Of a stretch of DNA of 64,000 bases, positions 25,530-34,532 are shown one piece after another (positions within the stretch are counted from its first letter, which is position 1; the number at the start of each line of letters is the position of its first letter). The translations under genes were made by a program, and so were the position numbers. This DNA comes from Salinilacustrithrix flava (GTDB lineage: Bacteria > Actinomycetota > Acidimicrobiia > Acidimicrobiales > Salinilacustritrichaceae), in contig JAMYFF010000009.1 of assembly GCA_024128875.1 (NCBI GenBank), positions 180,547 through 244,546 on the forward strand, written 5' to 3'. Below the pieces are notes generated by a model, which saw only the letters and a list, made by a program, of their open reading frames with translations, ran no database searches and was not told the DNA's origin.

Positions 25530-27179
25530 ATGAGCGACCACAACACTGCCGGCGACGAGTACCGGGATGCCTGGCAGGCGGCCTACGAAGCGGCCCAGCT
25601 GCGCGACACCGCGTTCTCGACGATGTCGGGGGTCGAGGTCGACCCGGTGTACGGGGAGGGCCCGTACCCGGGCCAGTACCCCTACACGCGGGGCATCCAC
25701 GCCTCGATGTACCGGTCGCGGCTGTGGACGATGCGGATGTTCGCCGGGTTCGGCACGGCCGAGGACACCAACGTGCGGTTCAAGGAGATCCTGCGCAACG
25801 GTGGCACGGGCCTGTCCACGGCCTTCGACATGCCCACGCTGATGGGTCGTGACTCCGACAGCGAGTGGTCGCTCGGCGAGGTCGGCCGGGCCGGCGTGGC
25901 CGTGGACACCCTCGCGGACGTGGAGGACCTGTTCGCCGACATCGACCTGTCCGGCGTGTCGACGTCGATGACGATCAACGGTCCGGCCCCGATCGTGATG
26001 GCCATGTACATCGCGGTGGCCGAGAAGACCGGTGTCGAGCGCGCCGCGCTGTCGGGCACGATCCAGAACGACATCTTGAAGGAGTACCAGGCCCAGAAGG
26101 AGTACATCTTCCCGCCCCGGCCCTCGGTGCGCCTGATCACCGATCTGATGCGGTTCACCTCGGCCGAGATGCCCCGGTGGCACCCGGTGTCGGTGTCGGG
26201 CTACCACATCCGCGAGGCCGGCTCGACCGCCGCGCAGGAGCTGGCCTTCACCCTGGCCAACGGCTTCGCCTACGTCGAGGCCGCCGTGGCCGCCGGCATC
26301 GACGTCGACGCGTTCGCCCCCCGGCTGTCGTTCTTCTTCAACGCCCACTCCGACTTCTTCGAGGAGATCGGCAAGTTCCGGGCCGCCCGGCGCATCTGGG
26401 CCCGCTGGATGAAGGATCGCTACGGCGCGAAGGACCCCAAGTCCCACATGCTGCGGTTCCACACCCAGACCGCGGGCGTATCGCTCACCGCCCAGCAGCC
26501 CCGCAACAACATCGCCCGCGTCGCCACCCAGGCCCTGTCCGCCGCGCTCGGGGGCACCCAGTCGCTGCACACCGACTCCTACGACGAGGCCCTCGCCCTG
26601 CCCACCGAGGAAGCCGCCCGCATCGCCCTGCGCACCCAGCAGATCGTGGCGCACGAGACCGGCGTGGCCAACGTGGCCGATCCCCTCGGCGGCGCCCCCT
26701 ACGTGGAGTGGATGACCGACGAGATGGAGCGCCGGGCCGAGGAGGTCTTCGCCCACCTCGACCGCCTCGGCGACGGCTCCATCCTCGAGGGCGTCTACGC
26801 CGGCATCGAGGACGGCTACTTCGTGTCCGAGATCGCCGAGGCCTCCTACCGCTTCCAGCGCGAGGTCAACAGCGGCCAGCGCATCATCGTGGGCGTCAAC
26901 GCCTTCACCGAGGGCAACGAGGACTCCGAGCAGAACCTCCTGCGCATCGACCCCGGCGTCGAGGACCTCCAACGCAAGCGTCTCGCCGCCGTGAAGTCCG
27001 ACCGCGACGACACCGCCGTCGAGGCCGCCCTCGCCCGGGTGCGCGCCGACGCAGCCGATGCCGGCACCAACCTCATCCCCGCCCTGCTCGACGCCGTGTC
27101 CGCCTACGCCACCCTCGAGGAGGTCGTCGCCGCCCTCGAATCCGAGTTCGGCCGCTACACCGAGAAGGCCGTGATCTGA
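25530..27179 (+). CDS. icmA: Acyl-CoA mutase large subunit, isobutyryl-CoA mutase type
   Basis: 549-aa adenosylcobalamin-dependent mutase alpha subunit (substrate-binding TIM barrel), interconverting isobutyryl-CoA and n-butyryl-CoA. Residues that set specificity in the family are readable: Phe71 in [11 protein letters not shown] replaces Tyr of methylmalonyl-CoA mutase, Gln189 in [11 protein letters not shown] replaces the carboxylate-binding Arg, and Ala98 in LSTAFD differs from the Asp of 2-hydroxyisobutyryl-CoA mutase. His226 is in SGYHIREAG. The cobalamin domain is absent and supplied by icmB, overlapping by one base (TGATG). ATG 25530 has GAGGGG upstream and TAGGCT as a -10 candidate. 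Confidence 0.88.
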   Translation: MSDHNTAGDEYRDAWQAAYEAAQLRDTAFSTMSGVEVDPVYGEGPYPGQYPYTRGIHASMYRSRLWTMRMFAGFGTAEDTNVRFKEILRNGGTGLSTAFDMPTLMGRDSDSEWSLGEVGRAGVAVDTLADVEDLFADIDLSGVSTSMTINGPAPIVMAMYIAVAEKTGVERAALSGTIQNDILKEYQAQKEYIFPPRPSVRLITDLMRFTSAEMPRWHPVSVSGYHIREAGSTAAQELAFTLANGFAYVEAAVAAGIDVDAFAPRLSFFFNAHSDFFEEIGKFRAARRIWARWMKDRYGAKDPKSHMLRFHTQTAGVSLTAQQPRNNIARVATQALSAALGGTQSLHTDSYDEALALPTEEAARIALRTQQIVAHETGVANVADPLGGAPYVEWMTDEMERRAEEVFAHLDRLGDGSILEGVYAGIEDGYFVSEIAEASYRFQREVNSGQRIIVGVNAFTEGNEDSEQNLLRIDPGVEDLQRKRLAAVKSDRDDTAVEAALARVRADAADAGTNLIPALLDAVSAYATLEEVVAALESEFGRYTEKAVI

Positions 27180-27586
27180 TGGCCGACCCCCAGATCCGCA
27201 TCGTGCTGGCCAAGCTCGGCCTCGACGGCCACGACCGGGGCCTGCGCGTCGTCACCCGCATGCTGCGCGACGCCGGCTTCGAGGTCGTCTACCTCGGCCT
27301 GCGCCAGACCACCGAGATGGTCGTCTCCGCCGCCATCCAGGAGGACGCCGACGCCGTCGGCCTCTCCCTCCACAACGCCAGCCACATGACCCTCGCCCCC
27401 CGCATGGTCCAGGCCCTGCGCGACAACGGCCTCGACATCCCCGTCATCGTCGGCGGCATCATCCCCGACGACGACATCGGCCCCCTCCACGACGCAGGCG
27501 TCGCCGCCATCCTCGGCCCCGGCGCCTCCGCCGCCGACGTCGCCCAGGCCGTGCGCGACGCCGTGGCCGGCAACGCCGCGGTCTGA
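27179..27586 (+). CDS. icmB: Cobalamin-binding small subunit of the acyl-CoA mutase
   Basis: 135-aa B12-binding subunit. The DxHxxG motif is Asp16-Gly-His18-Asp-Arg-Gly21 in LGLDGHDRGLR, with His18 as the lower cobalt ligand. GLSLHN and VIVGGIIPDDD complete the Rossmann-like fold. ATG 27179 overlaps the icmA stop codon, supporting stoichiometric production of an alpha/beta mutase. Confidence 0.93.
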   Translation: MADPQIRIVLAKLGLDGHDRGLRVVTRMLRDAGFEVVYLGLRQTTEMVVSAAIQEDADAVGLSLHNASHMTLAPRMVQALRDNGLDIPVIVGGIIPDDDIGPLHDAGVAAILGPGASAADVAQAVRDAVAGNAAV

Positions 27587-27611
27587 CCTCACCGAGCGTC
27601 GGTCGTCGGCA

Positions 27612-29174
27612 TCAGTAGTCGAACCAGGCCCGCTGGTGCGCGTCCACGATGCGGGGCTCGAGCACCGTGGTCGGCTCCTGGTCCCGCTCGACCAGCAGGT
27701 CCGGGGGCAGCACCATCGACCCGGCCGCCACCGAGCGGTCCCAGTAGCGGGCACCGGGGGGCTCCGTCGCCGCGACGAGCGGGGCGGGACCGTCGGGCAC
27801 GGCGAGGTGGAACCCCCACGTGCCGAACGACGGCACGTCGGCCAGGTACGGCGTCGACGCCCAGCCGGCCTCCTCGAGCGTGGCCGCGCACGTCCAGTAC
27901 GCCGCTTGGGCGAACCAGGGTGAGCCGCACTGCACGCTGACCGTCCCGTCGGCAGCGAGCACCGACCGGGCGGCGACGAAGAGCTCCACGCTGTAGAGGC
28001 GGCCGAGCGCCGCCGTGTCCGGGTCGGGGAAGTCGGCCACGAGCACGTCGAAGGTGCGGTCCGTGCGTCGGATCCACTCGAACGCATCCGCGGTGATGAC
28101 CTCGGTGCGGGGGTCGTCGCAGCCGGCCGACAGCTCGTCGAACCCCTCGATGTCGCCGACCGCGTCCGTGACCCGCGGATCCAGCTCGACCAGCGTCACC
28201 GACGCCACCTGCTCGTGGCGCAGGGCCTCGGTGACCGCCGCGCAGTCGCCGCCGCCGAGCACCAGCACGTCCAGGTCACGGCCCGGCGCGGCAGCGATCG
28301 CCGGGTGGACGAGGGCCTCGTGGTACCGGTACGAGTCGACGCTGGACAGCTGCAGGTCGCCGTCGAGGAAGAGCCGGGTGTCGCGCCGGCCGTCGCGGTG
28401 CCGGCGCTCGGTGACCACGATGTCCGAGCGGCCCCGGTCGTCCACCGCCAGGATCGGGTCGCGGTAGAGGCGCTGGCGCCCGTCGTCCACGACGGTCGGT
28501 GCCAGGACCACCATGCCGGCCAGCACCAGTGCGCCGGGCACGACCAGGGCGCCCTGGCGCAGCGGCACCCCCATCACGATCGGGACGGCTGCCGCCAGCA
28601 GGAGGTTCACCGCGGCGATCGCCATGGTCGCGCCCACGAGGCCGAGCACCGGGCGGACGGCGAACGCGAAGGCGATGGCGCCGAGGAACGCGCCGAGGTA
28701 GTCGGCCGCGGTGAGCTTGGCCACGACCGACGCGGCCCGCTGGCGGGCGAGCTGGTCGTTCAGCGCAGCGAGCAGCGGCATCTCCGCGCCGATGCAGGCC
28801 CCGATGGCGAAGGCCACCACCAGGAGCGGACCCCAGAACGTGTCGAGCGACGCCCACAGCCAGTACAGCCCCGGGGCGGCGGCGGCCCCCAGGATGGCCA
28901 GGACGACCTCGACACCGACGAAGGCGCGCACCGGCCGGCCTGCGAGGCGGCCGCCGAACGCGGCACCGGCGCCCATGCCGGCCATCGCCGCGCCGAGCAC
29001 GACGGCGTTGGCCCGCTCGGTGGCACCGACGGTGACCGTGCCGAGGAGCAGGAGCGACAGCTCGTAGGCCACGCCGGCGGCGGCCAGCAGGCCGGCCACC
29101 ACGAGCAGGGCGAACCGCCGGGCGCGCAGGTCCACCGGCTCGGGGAGCCGGGCGGCGCTCACGGGAGCCCCCAT
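27612..29174 (-). CDS. Membrane-embedded spermidine synthase-like protein
   Basis: 520 aa. The N-terminal half has about seven transmembrane helices; the C-terminal half is a polyamine-aminopropyltransferase fold with SAM-binding VLVLGGGDCAAVTEAL, VTLVELDPRV and the catalytic-loop region VLVADFPDPDT. Known soluble SpeE enzymes transfer aminopropyl groups from decarboxylated SAM; the substrate of membrane versions is not established. It is the last gene of a minus-strand run DUF2617-DUF4247-DUF350-this gene. GTG 29162 is an alternative start. Confidence 0.82.
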   Translation of the reverse strand: MGAPVSAARLPEPVDLRARRFALLVVAGLLAAAGVAYELSLLLLGTVTVGATERANAVVLGAAMAGMGAGAAFGGRLAGRPVRAFVGVEVVLAILGAAAAPGLYWLWASLDTFWGPLLVVAFAIGACIGAEMPLLAALNDQLARQRAASVVAKLTAADYLGAFLGAIAFAFAVRPVLGLVGATMAIAAVNLLLAAAVPIVMGVPLRQGALVVPGALVLAGMVVLAPTVVDDGRQRLYRDPILAVDDRGRSDIVVTERRHRDGRRDTRLFLDGDLQLSSVDSYRYHEALVHPAIAAAPGRDLDVLVLGGGDCAAVTEALRHEQVASVTLVELDPRVTDAVGDIEGFDELSAGCDDPRTEVITADAFEWIRRTDRTFDVLVADFPDPDTAALGRLYSVELFVAARSVLAADGTVSVQCGSPWFAQAAYWTCAATLEEAGWASTPYLADVPSFGTWGFHLAVPDGPAPLVAATEPPGARYWDRSVAAGSMVLPPDLLVERDQEPTTVLEPRIVDAHQRAWFDY

Positions 29175-29181
29175 CGTCCGG

Positions 29182-29625
29182 TCAGGACAGCGCCACCGCC
29201 GCGGTGAGGGCGACCGCCAGCTCGGCGGCACCGGCCACGAGCACCCGGGGCGAGAAGCTGGGCTCGTTCACGACGTTGCGGATCCCGCCGGGGATCAGCC
29301 GATCGAGGCCCAGGAACGCGAGCACCGACACACCCAGGCTCCAGAGGGCCTGCGAGGCGGCGTACACGATGCCGTCGCCGAGCTCGTCGGGCGCCGTCCA
29401 GACCGACACGAAGACGATCGCGGCGACGGCGAGCATCTTGGCCGACACCAGGACGGCGGCGTTGATGTTGTCCCGGATCTGGGTCCGCAGGTGCCCCGGG
29501 GTCAGCACGTCGATGATCACGAACCCGACGGCGAACAGCAGCAAGGACGCGAGCGTCCACGCGGCCGCAGCCCCGACGTCGTCGAGCACCCCGTCGGTGG
29601 TGGCAGCGAGCAGCATCGTCGTCAT
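29182..29625 (-). CDS. DUF350 (YjfL-like) membrane protein
   Basis: 147 aa with four hydrophobic segments arranged as two repeats (LASLLLFAVGFVIIDVLTPG ... LWSLGVSVLAFLGLDRLIPGG), the internal duplication typical of DUF350/UPF0719. AAGGAGAG lies just before ATG 29625. It sits between the DUF4247 gene and the membrane spermidine synthase. Function unknown; the family is often found next to polyamine or glutathionylspermidine-type enzymes. Confidence 0.8.
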   Translation of the reverse strand: MTTMLLAATTDGVLDDVGAAAAWTLASLLLFAVGFVIIDVLTPGHLRTQIRDNINAAVLVSAKMLAVAAIVFVSVWTAPDELGDGIVYAASQALWSLGVSVLAFLGLDRLIPGGIRNVVNEPSFSPRVLVAGAAELAVALTAAVALS

Positions 29626-29673
29626 CTCATCTCTCCTTCGCGGAAGGGGCGGGGGTGGCGGATCGCCGGGCGG

Positions 29674-30348
29674 TCACTTGCCGAAGCCTCCGCCGCCGCC
29701 ACGGAAGCCGCCGATCCCGCCCCGGGAGCGGGCGCGGGTGTCGAAGTCGTCCAGGGTCCCGGACCAGCCCGGGAGCAGCAGGATCGACGGGAAGCGGCGG
29801 GTGGCGGCGCGGTTGTCGTCGAACACGACGACCTCGGAGCCGTCGGCCACGGGCTGGATGGCCACGGTGGCCTCCTCATAGAGCAGGAAGACCGATTCGC
29901 CGGACGAGTCCCGCTGGCTCGGCGCCCGCACGGACTGGATCTGGTCGGCGACCGCGACGGGCACGGCACCGGGCGCCGGGAACGTGGTGGTCTCCCCCGC
30001 GCCGGTGTCGGGTGGCCGCTGGTCGCGTGGTCCGGTGACCGGCAGGGCGTCGATCGAGGCGATGAGGTCGTCGGCCGACAGGTCGCTGGCGCCGATCGAC
30101 CCGATGAAGGAGGACAGCAGCATGATGAAGACGACGATGGCGATGATCACGCCGATGCCGGTCGAGCCGCAGCCGCTGCACCCGGCGCCGGTGGCCATCG
30201 GGGGACGGGCCCGCGGCGTGTACTCCCAGCTCTTCCACGCATCCCACGCCCCGGGAGCGTCGGTCGGACCGTCCGAGCCGGCGGACCACCCCCGCCAGGC
30301 ATCCCACGGGTCCGGCTGGTCGGGGCGGCCGCCGGGAACGTCGCTCAC
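29674..30348 (-). CDS. DUF4247-like membrane-anchored protein
   Basis: 224 aa. A Trp/Gly/Pro-rich cytoplasmic N terminus is followed by a Cys-containing GCSGCGSTG and one helix (IGVIIAIVVFIMLLSSFIGSIG), then an extracytoplasmic beta-rich domain ending in a glycine-rich tail (RGGIGGFRGGGGGFGK). This layout fits DUF4247. GTG 30348 overlaps the upstream DUF2617 stop (GTGA). Function unknown. Confidence 0.7.
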   Translation of the reverse strand: MSDVPGGRPDQPDPWDAWRGWSAGSDGPTDAPGAWDAWKSWEYTPRARPPMATGAGCSGCGSTGIGVIIAIVVFIMLLSSFIGSIGASDLSADDLIASIDALPVTGPRDQRPPDTGAGETTTFPAPGAVPVAVADQIQSVRAPSQRDSSGESVFLLYEEATVAIQPVADGSEVVVFDDNRAATRRFPSILLLPGWSGTLDDFDTRARSRGGIGGFRGGGGGFGK

Positions 30349-30905
30349 GGGCGCACGACCTGCGTGCGGGTCCGCACCGCGTGGGGCCCCGCGCCCGGGT
30401 ACAGGTGCCAGGTCTCCCAGCCGTCGGCCTCGACCCGGACCGACGTGAGCGCGTCGCGGTGCCCGGGGAAGGAGACCACGAGCACACCCTCGCCATCGGC
30501 GCCCGATCGGAGGTCGACCGCGATGGCAGCCAGCGCCGCCGCGTCGAGGTCGGGGTGCTCGGCGCGGAACTCCAGGCGGTGGCCCCGGACCTCGTGGTCG
30601 GCTCGTGCGGGGAGGGGATCGTCCGGGGTCGGTGAGACGCACGCGACCTGCTCGGTGGCGAGGACGCCGTCGTCGTCGAGGAGGTGCACCCGGTGGGATG
30701 CCGCCAGCACCTCGACCACCACGGCGAGGCCGAGGGCGTCGAGCGTGCCGAAGAGGGTGCCGACGACGTCGAGGCCGGGCGTGCCGTGGAACCGGAGGGC
30801 CAGTCCGTCCGCCGACACGTCGGTGGTGCCGGGTCGATCGTCGAGCTGGAGGTGCAAGAACGCTCCGGTCGGGGCTGGCTGGCGGGACGGACGGTGCGCC
30901 GGCAC
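30345..30905 (-). CDS. DUF2617-like protein
   Basis: 186-aa soluble protein; ALRFHGTPGLDVVGTL, ASHRVHLL and RFVRGHRLEFRAEH-like segments and the typical co-occurrence with DUF350, DUF4247, DUF4178 and spermidine synthase suggest DUF2617. No catalytic motif recognised. It is the first gene of the minus-strand operon and shares a 26-bp divergent promoter region with the DUF4178 gene. Confidence 0.6.
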   Translation of the reverse strand: MPAHRPSRQPAPTGAFLHLQLDDRPGTTDVSADGLALRFHGTPGLDVVGTLFGTLDALGLAVVVEVLAASHRVHLLDDDGVLATEQVACVSPTPDDPLPARADHEVRGHRLEFRAEHPDLDAAALAAIAVDLRSGADGEGVLVVSFPGHRDALTSVRVEADGWETWHLYPGAGPHAVRTRTQVVRP

Positions 30906-30931
30906 CGTGGGGGATACGTACCATAGGCGCC
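30906..30931. promoter_or_regulatory. 26-bp divergent promoter region
   Basis: Only 26 bp separate two GTG starts. On the plus strand TACCAT (30919-30924) is 7 nt before GTG 30932; on the minus strand TATGGT and TACGTA occupy the same bases. Leaderless transcripts in both directions from overlapping -10 elements are implied. Confidence 0.5.
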
Positions 30932-31510
30932 GTGTTCGACCCTCGTGCTGACCTGTCCCCCGGCCGCCGCGTCCGCATCGACGGCAAGCCCGGTTCGGTG
31001 CACGGCCTGCTGGATCTGGAGGAGGAGGGCGACCGCTGGCTGGAGGCGCTCGTGCACCTGGACGAGGGCCTGGCCCTGTGGCTGTCGGTCGAGTGGATGC
31101 CCACGCCGGTCGCCACCGTCTGGCTCCCGGTCCGACCCACCGAGGTCGATGGCGGCCCCGGCGAGAAGCAGGTCCGCCTCGGCGGCACGAGCTTCGCCTT
31201 CTACGAGAACGGCACGGCCAGCTACCAGGCCACCGGCGAGACCGGCACCGAGCCGGCCGGCCGGGTCGACTACGTCGACTACGTGGCCGAGGACTCCCGG
31301 CGGGTCTCCTTCGAGCGCTACGGCGAGACCGGCGCTGGACGCCGCTCCACCATGCTCACCGGCACGTGCCCGCAGTGCGGCGCGGCCTGGCAGCCCACCT
31401 CCACCGGCCACTGCACGTCCTGCGGGGTGAACCCCACCGTCGACGTCGGCGCCTGGGGGACCTGGGAGGTCTCCATCGGCATCCCGGCCAACGACGTCAG
31501 CGCCGCCTGA
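30932..31510 (+). CDS. DUF4178-like protein with zinc ribbon
   Basis: 192 aa. The N-terminal part (LSPGRRVRIDGKPGSVHGLL ... SVEWMPTPVATVW) resembles DUF4178, followed by a second repeat-like beta segment and an internal zinc ribbon CPQCGAAW ... CTSCGV near the C terminus. It is divergently transcribed from the DUF2617-DUF4247-DUF350-spermidine synthase operon, the usual partners of DUF4178. Function unknown. Confidence 0.7.
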   Translation: MFDPRADLSPGRRVRIDGKPGSVHGLLDLEEEGDRWLEALVHLDEGLALWLSVEWMPTPVATVWLPVRPTEVDGGPGEKQVRLGGTSFAFYENGTASYQATGETGTEPAGRVDYVDYVAEDSRRVSFERYGETGAGRRSTMLTGTCPQCGAAWQPTSTGHCTSCGVNPTVDVGAWGTWEVSIGIPANDVSAA

Positions 31511-31519
31511 GCGGCCGCC

Positions 31520-32707
31520 TCAGAGACAGCTCCGCAGGGCGTCGATGAGGCCGCGGCTGCGGGGGTCGTTCGACAGCCCCGAGCTCATCTTGGACATGAC
31601 GTAGCCGAAGCCCACCCCGTGGTCCGGGTCGCCGAAGCCGAGCGAGCCACCGGCGCCGGGATGGCCGAAGCTGCGCTCGCCGAGTAGCGGCGAGAACGTG
31701 GACGTCAGCATGAAGCCGAGCCCGAAGCGGGTGGGCATGATCAGCACGCGGTCACGCCCGCCGCTGTGCTCCGTGGTCGCCCGCTGCAAGGTGTCCTCGT
31801 CGAGCAGGCGGACCCCGTCGACCTCGCCGACGCAGGCGGCGTACATCTTGGCCAGCGACCGCGCGTTGGTGACCCCGTTGGCCGCGGGGATCTGCGACGC
31901 CCGCACCTCGGGCAGGTTCCACGCCAGGCGACCACCGCCGAGCAGGAAGGTGCCGTCGAGCATGAGCGCCCGGTTGGTGGTGCTGTTCGGGTCGAGGAAG
32001 GCGGTGGCCAGGTCCTGCAGCAGCGGCAGGATCTCCGGGTCGAGGGAGGCCATGTCGAAGTCGTCCGCGCTCGGTCGGGACGGGACGAGCGGCACGACGC
32101 GACCCTGCTGGTCGTCGGGCAGGCCGATCCAGAAGTCGAGCCCGAGCGGGGCGGCGACCTCCTCGGCGAAGAACTGCCCGATCGGGCGCCCGTCGATGCG
32201 GCGCACGACCTCGCCCACCAGCCAGCCGTAGGTGAGGGCGTGGTAGCCGTGGGCGGTGCCGGGCTCCCACAGGGGGGCCTGGGCGGCGAGGGCCTCGACG
32301 ATGGGGGTGACCTGCAGGACCTCCTCGAGCGAGGGCGGGTCGTCGACCACGGGCACGCCGGCCTGGTGGTCGAGCAGCATGGCGATCGTGGTGCCCTCCT
32401 TGCCGGCCTGGCCGTACTCGGGCCACACGTCGGTGACGAGGGCGTCGGGGTCGAGCTCGCCGCGCTGGGCCAGCAGGTTGGCGCAGACCGCGGCGGCGCC
32501 CTTGGTGGTGGAGAACACCAGCTGGAGGGCGTCGGTGCCGTAGGGGGTGCCGCTCTCGTCGGCGGTCCCGCCGACGAGGTCGACCACCAGCTCGCCCTCG
32601 ACGTAGACGGCGACGCCGGCGCCGAGCTCCCCGTGGGTCTCGAAGTTGGCGGAGAAGGCGTCCCGGACGGGTTCGAAGCCGTCCGCCACATGTCCGGAGA
32701 TCGTCAT
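31520..32707 (-). CDS. Serine beta-lactamase-like hydrolase (class C/EstB fold)
   Basis: 395 aa, no signal peptide. The SxxK motif is STTK (Ser66-Lys69), the Y-x-N equivalent is in GYHALTYGW, and HPGAGG replaces the KTG triad, as in esterase-type members of the beta-lactamase/PBP4* family. These are often carboxylesterases rather than antibiotic-degrading enzymes. ATG 32707 is 6 nt after TAGCGT (minus strand 32719-32714). Convergent with DUF4178 (9-nt gap). Confidence 0.85.
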   Translation of the reverse strand: MTISGHVADGFEPVRDAFSANFETHGELGAGVAVYVEGELVVDLVGGTADESGTPYGTDALQLVFSTTKGAAAVCANLLAQRGELDPDALVTDVWPEYGQAGKEGTTIAMLLDHQAGVPVVDDPPSLEEVLQVTPIVEALAAQAPLWEPGTAHGYHALTYGWLVGEVVRRIDGRPIGQFFAEEVAAPLGLDFWIGLPDDQQGRVVPLVPSRPSADDFDMASLDPEILPLLQDLATAFLDPNSTTNRALMLDGTFLLGGGRLAWNLPEVRASQIPAANGVTNARSLAKMYAACVGEVDGVRLLDEDTLQRATTEHSGGRDRVLIMPTRFGLGFMLTSTFSPLLGERSFGHPGAGGSLGFGDPDHGVGFGYVMSKMSSGLSNDPRSRGLIDALRSCL

Positions 32708-32731
32708 GCCGGGACGCTACACAGGTGGCCC

Positions 32732-33784
32732 ATGGCACACGTGGAGGACCCGCCCGGCGTCAATCTCGAGGCGCTCCGGACCTGGATGGACGACCAGGGC
32801 CTGGGGTCGGGGCCCCTGGAGGACGTCGAGCAGCTGGCCGGCGGCACCCAGAACGTGCTCGTCCGCTTCACCCGGAGCGGTCGTGGCCACGTGCTGCGCC
32901 GGCCCCCGCTGCACAAGCGGGCGAACTCCGACGAGACGATGCGGCGCGAAGCCCGCGTGCTGGCCGCCCTGGCCGGATCCGACGTGCCCCACCCGAGCCT
33001 CATCGCCGCCTGCCCCGACACCGACGTCCTCGGCGCCGCCTTCTACCTGATGGAGCCCATCGAGGGCTTCAACCCGGCGAGCGGGCTCCCCGAGCCCCAC
33101 CGCTCGGATCCGGCGATGCGCCGGGCCATGGGGTTCTCGATGGTCGATGCCATCGCCGCCCTCGCCCTCGTCGACCACGAGGCCGTGGGGCTCGGCGACT
33201 TCGGCAAGCCCGACGGCTGGCTGGAGCGCCAGGTCCCGCGGTGGCGCCACCAGCTGGACTCCTACGCCGAGCTCGACGGGTACCCGGGCCCCGACATCCC
33301 GGGCGTCGAGGAGGTCTCGGCGTGGCTGGAGCGCAACCGCCCCGCCACGTGGCACCTGGGGATCATCCACGGCGACTTCCACTTCGCCAACGTGCTGGTC
33401 CGCCCCGACGCCCCCGACCTGGCCGCCATCGTCGACTGGGAGCTGTGCACCATCGGGGACCCGCTGCTCGATCTCGGGCACCTGCTGTCCACCTGGCCGC
33501 CGGCGGACGACGGGGGCGGCGCGGGTGCGGTCGGCGCCGGGATCGACGGCCTCCCGACCAAGGCAGAGCTGGTCGCGCGCTACGCCGAGCGCACCGGGCG
33601 CGACACCGCCGACGTCGACTGGTACCACGTGCTCGCCGCCTACCGGCTCGGCATCATCCTCGAGGGCACCCACGCCCGGGCCTTCGCCGGCAAGGCCCCG
33701 AAGGAGATCGGCGACCTGCTCCACGCCACCACCGTCGGGCTCTTCGAGCGGGCCCTCGCCGTCATCCACGAGGCAGGCATCTGA
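32732..33784 (+). CDS. Aminoglycoside-phosphotransferase-fold kinase (ACAD10-like family)
   Basis: 350-aa kinase-like protein. The catalytic loop HGDFHFANVL lies near residue 213 and the metal-binding IVDWELCTIGDPLLDLG near residue 230; RRPPLHKRANSD and EARVLAAL are the nucleotide-binding N lobe. Family members near acyl-CoA genes in actinobacteria resemble human ACAD10/11 N-terminal domains, which phosphorylate hydroxyacyl chains for degradation. The substrate here is unproven. Followed by a TetR gene 66 nt downstream. Confidence 0.82.
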   Translation: MAHVEDPPGVNLEALRTWMDDQGLGSGPLEDVEQLAGGTQNVLVRFTRSGRGHVLRRPPLHKRANSDETMRREARVLAALAGSDVPHPSLIAACPDTDVLGAAFYLMEPIEGFNPASGLPEPHRSDPAMRRAMGFSMVDAIAALALVDHEAVGLGDFGKPDGWLERQVPRWRHQLDSYAELDGYPGPDIPGVEEVSAWLERNRPATWHLGIIHGDFHFANVLVRPDAPDLAAIVDWELCTIGDPLLDLGHLLSTWPPADDGGGAGAVGAGIDGLPTKAELVARYAERTGRDTADVDWYHVLAAYRLGIILEGTHARAFAGKAPKEIGDLLHATTVGLFERALAVIHEAGI

Positions 33785-33789
33785 CCCAA

Positions 33790-33827
33790 GGGTGCTGAAG
33801 TGCGCACCTCGCGGATAGGGAGCACCC
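33790..33827. other. Inverted repeat between phosphotransferase and TetR gene
   Basis: GGGTGCT (33790-33796) and AGCACCC (33821-33827) are perfect 7-bp arms 24 nt apart, starting just after the phosphotransferase stop. Weak terminator or operator candidate upstream of the TetR gene. Confidence 0.3.
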
Positions 33828-33850
33828 GTCGGCGGGCCCGATACGAGTGG

Positions 33851-34468
33851 ATGGCGCACATGGACCAGACGACCGAAGCAGAGAGCCGTGTGGACGGGCG
33901 GACGGCGCGGCGCGACCGGAACCGCTTGGCGGTCCTGGACGCCGTCCTCGAGCTGTTCGAGGAGGGGAACCTGGATCCCGGCGTCCACGAGGTCGCCGAC
34001 CGCTCCGGCGTGTCGCTGCGCTCGGTGTACCGCTACTTCGAGGACCTCGACGAGCTCATCACCGCGGCCATCGATCGTCACCTCGAGCGCACCCGACCGC
34101 TGTTCGACATCGAGCGCATCGGCGAGGGTCCCCTGCCCGAGCGCATCAACCGCTTCACCGATCGCCGGCTGCGCCTCTTCGACGCCATGCGTGTGATCTA
34201 CCGGGCGTCGCGCGTGCGGGCCGCCACCGACCCCCAGGTCCAGGCCGGCCTCATGAACACCTACCAGTGGCTCGGCGAGCAGGCCCACCAGATGTTCGCC
34301 CCCGAGCTGGAGCAGCTCGACCCGCCCGACGCTCGTCGGGACGCCCGCCACACGATCGACCTGCTGACCCAGTTCGACTCCCTCGAGCACCTCCGCCACC
34401 GCTGCGGGCTCGACCGGGACGAGGCTGCTGCCTACCTGCGGCGCAGCCTCACCCGCCTGTTCGCCTGA
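33851..34468 (+). CDS. TetR family transcriptional regulator
   Basis: 205 aa. The N-terminal helix-turn-helix is VADRSGVSLRSVYRYFEDLDEL (residues about 53-74), preceded by LAVLDAVLELFEEG; the C-terminal helical ligand domain is divergent. ATG 33851 or ATG 33860 could start it. It lies between a phosphotransferase and the malyl-CoA lyase-like pair, either of which it could control. Its ligand is unknown. Confidence 0.88.
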   Translation: MAHMDQTTEAESRVDGRTARRDRNRLAVLDAVLELFEEGNLDPGVHEVADRSGVSLRSVYRYFEDLDELITAAIDRHLERTRPLFDIERIGEGPLPERINRFTDRRLRLFDAMRVIYRASRVRAATDPQVQAGLMNTYQWLGEQAHQMFAPELEQLDPPDARRDARHTIDLLTQFDSLEHLRHRCGLDRDEAAAYLRRSLTRLFA

Positions 34469-34482
34469 GCGGCCCGCATCGC

Positions 34483-34511
34483 TCACCGAGAGGTTTCCGA
34501 CGCCTCGGTGA
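34483..34511. terminator. Hairpin after TetR gene
   Basis: TCACCGAG (34483-34490) pairs perfectly with CTCGGTGA (34504-34511) around a 13-nt loop, 15 nt after the TetR stop and just before the -10 of the next gene. It could be a terminator or an operator. Confidence 0.4.
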
Positions 34512-34532
34512 CCGACGGTACGGTCTCCCCCG

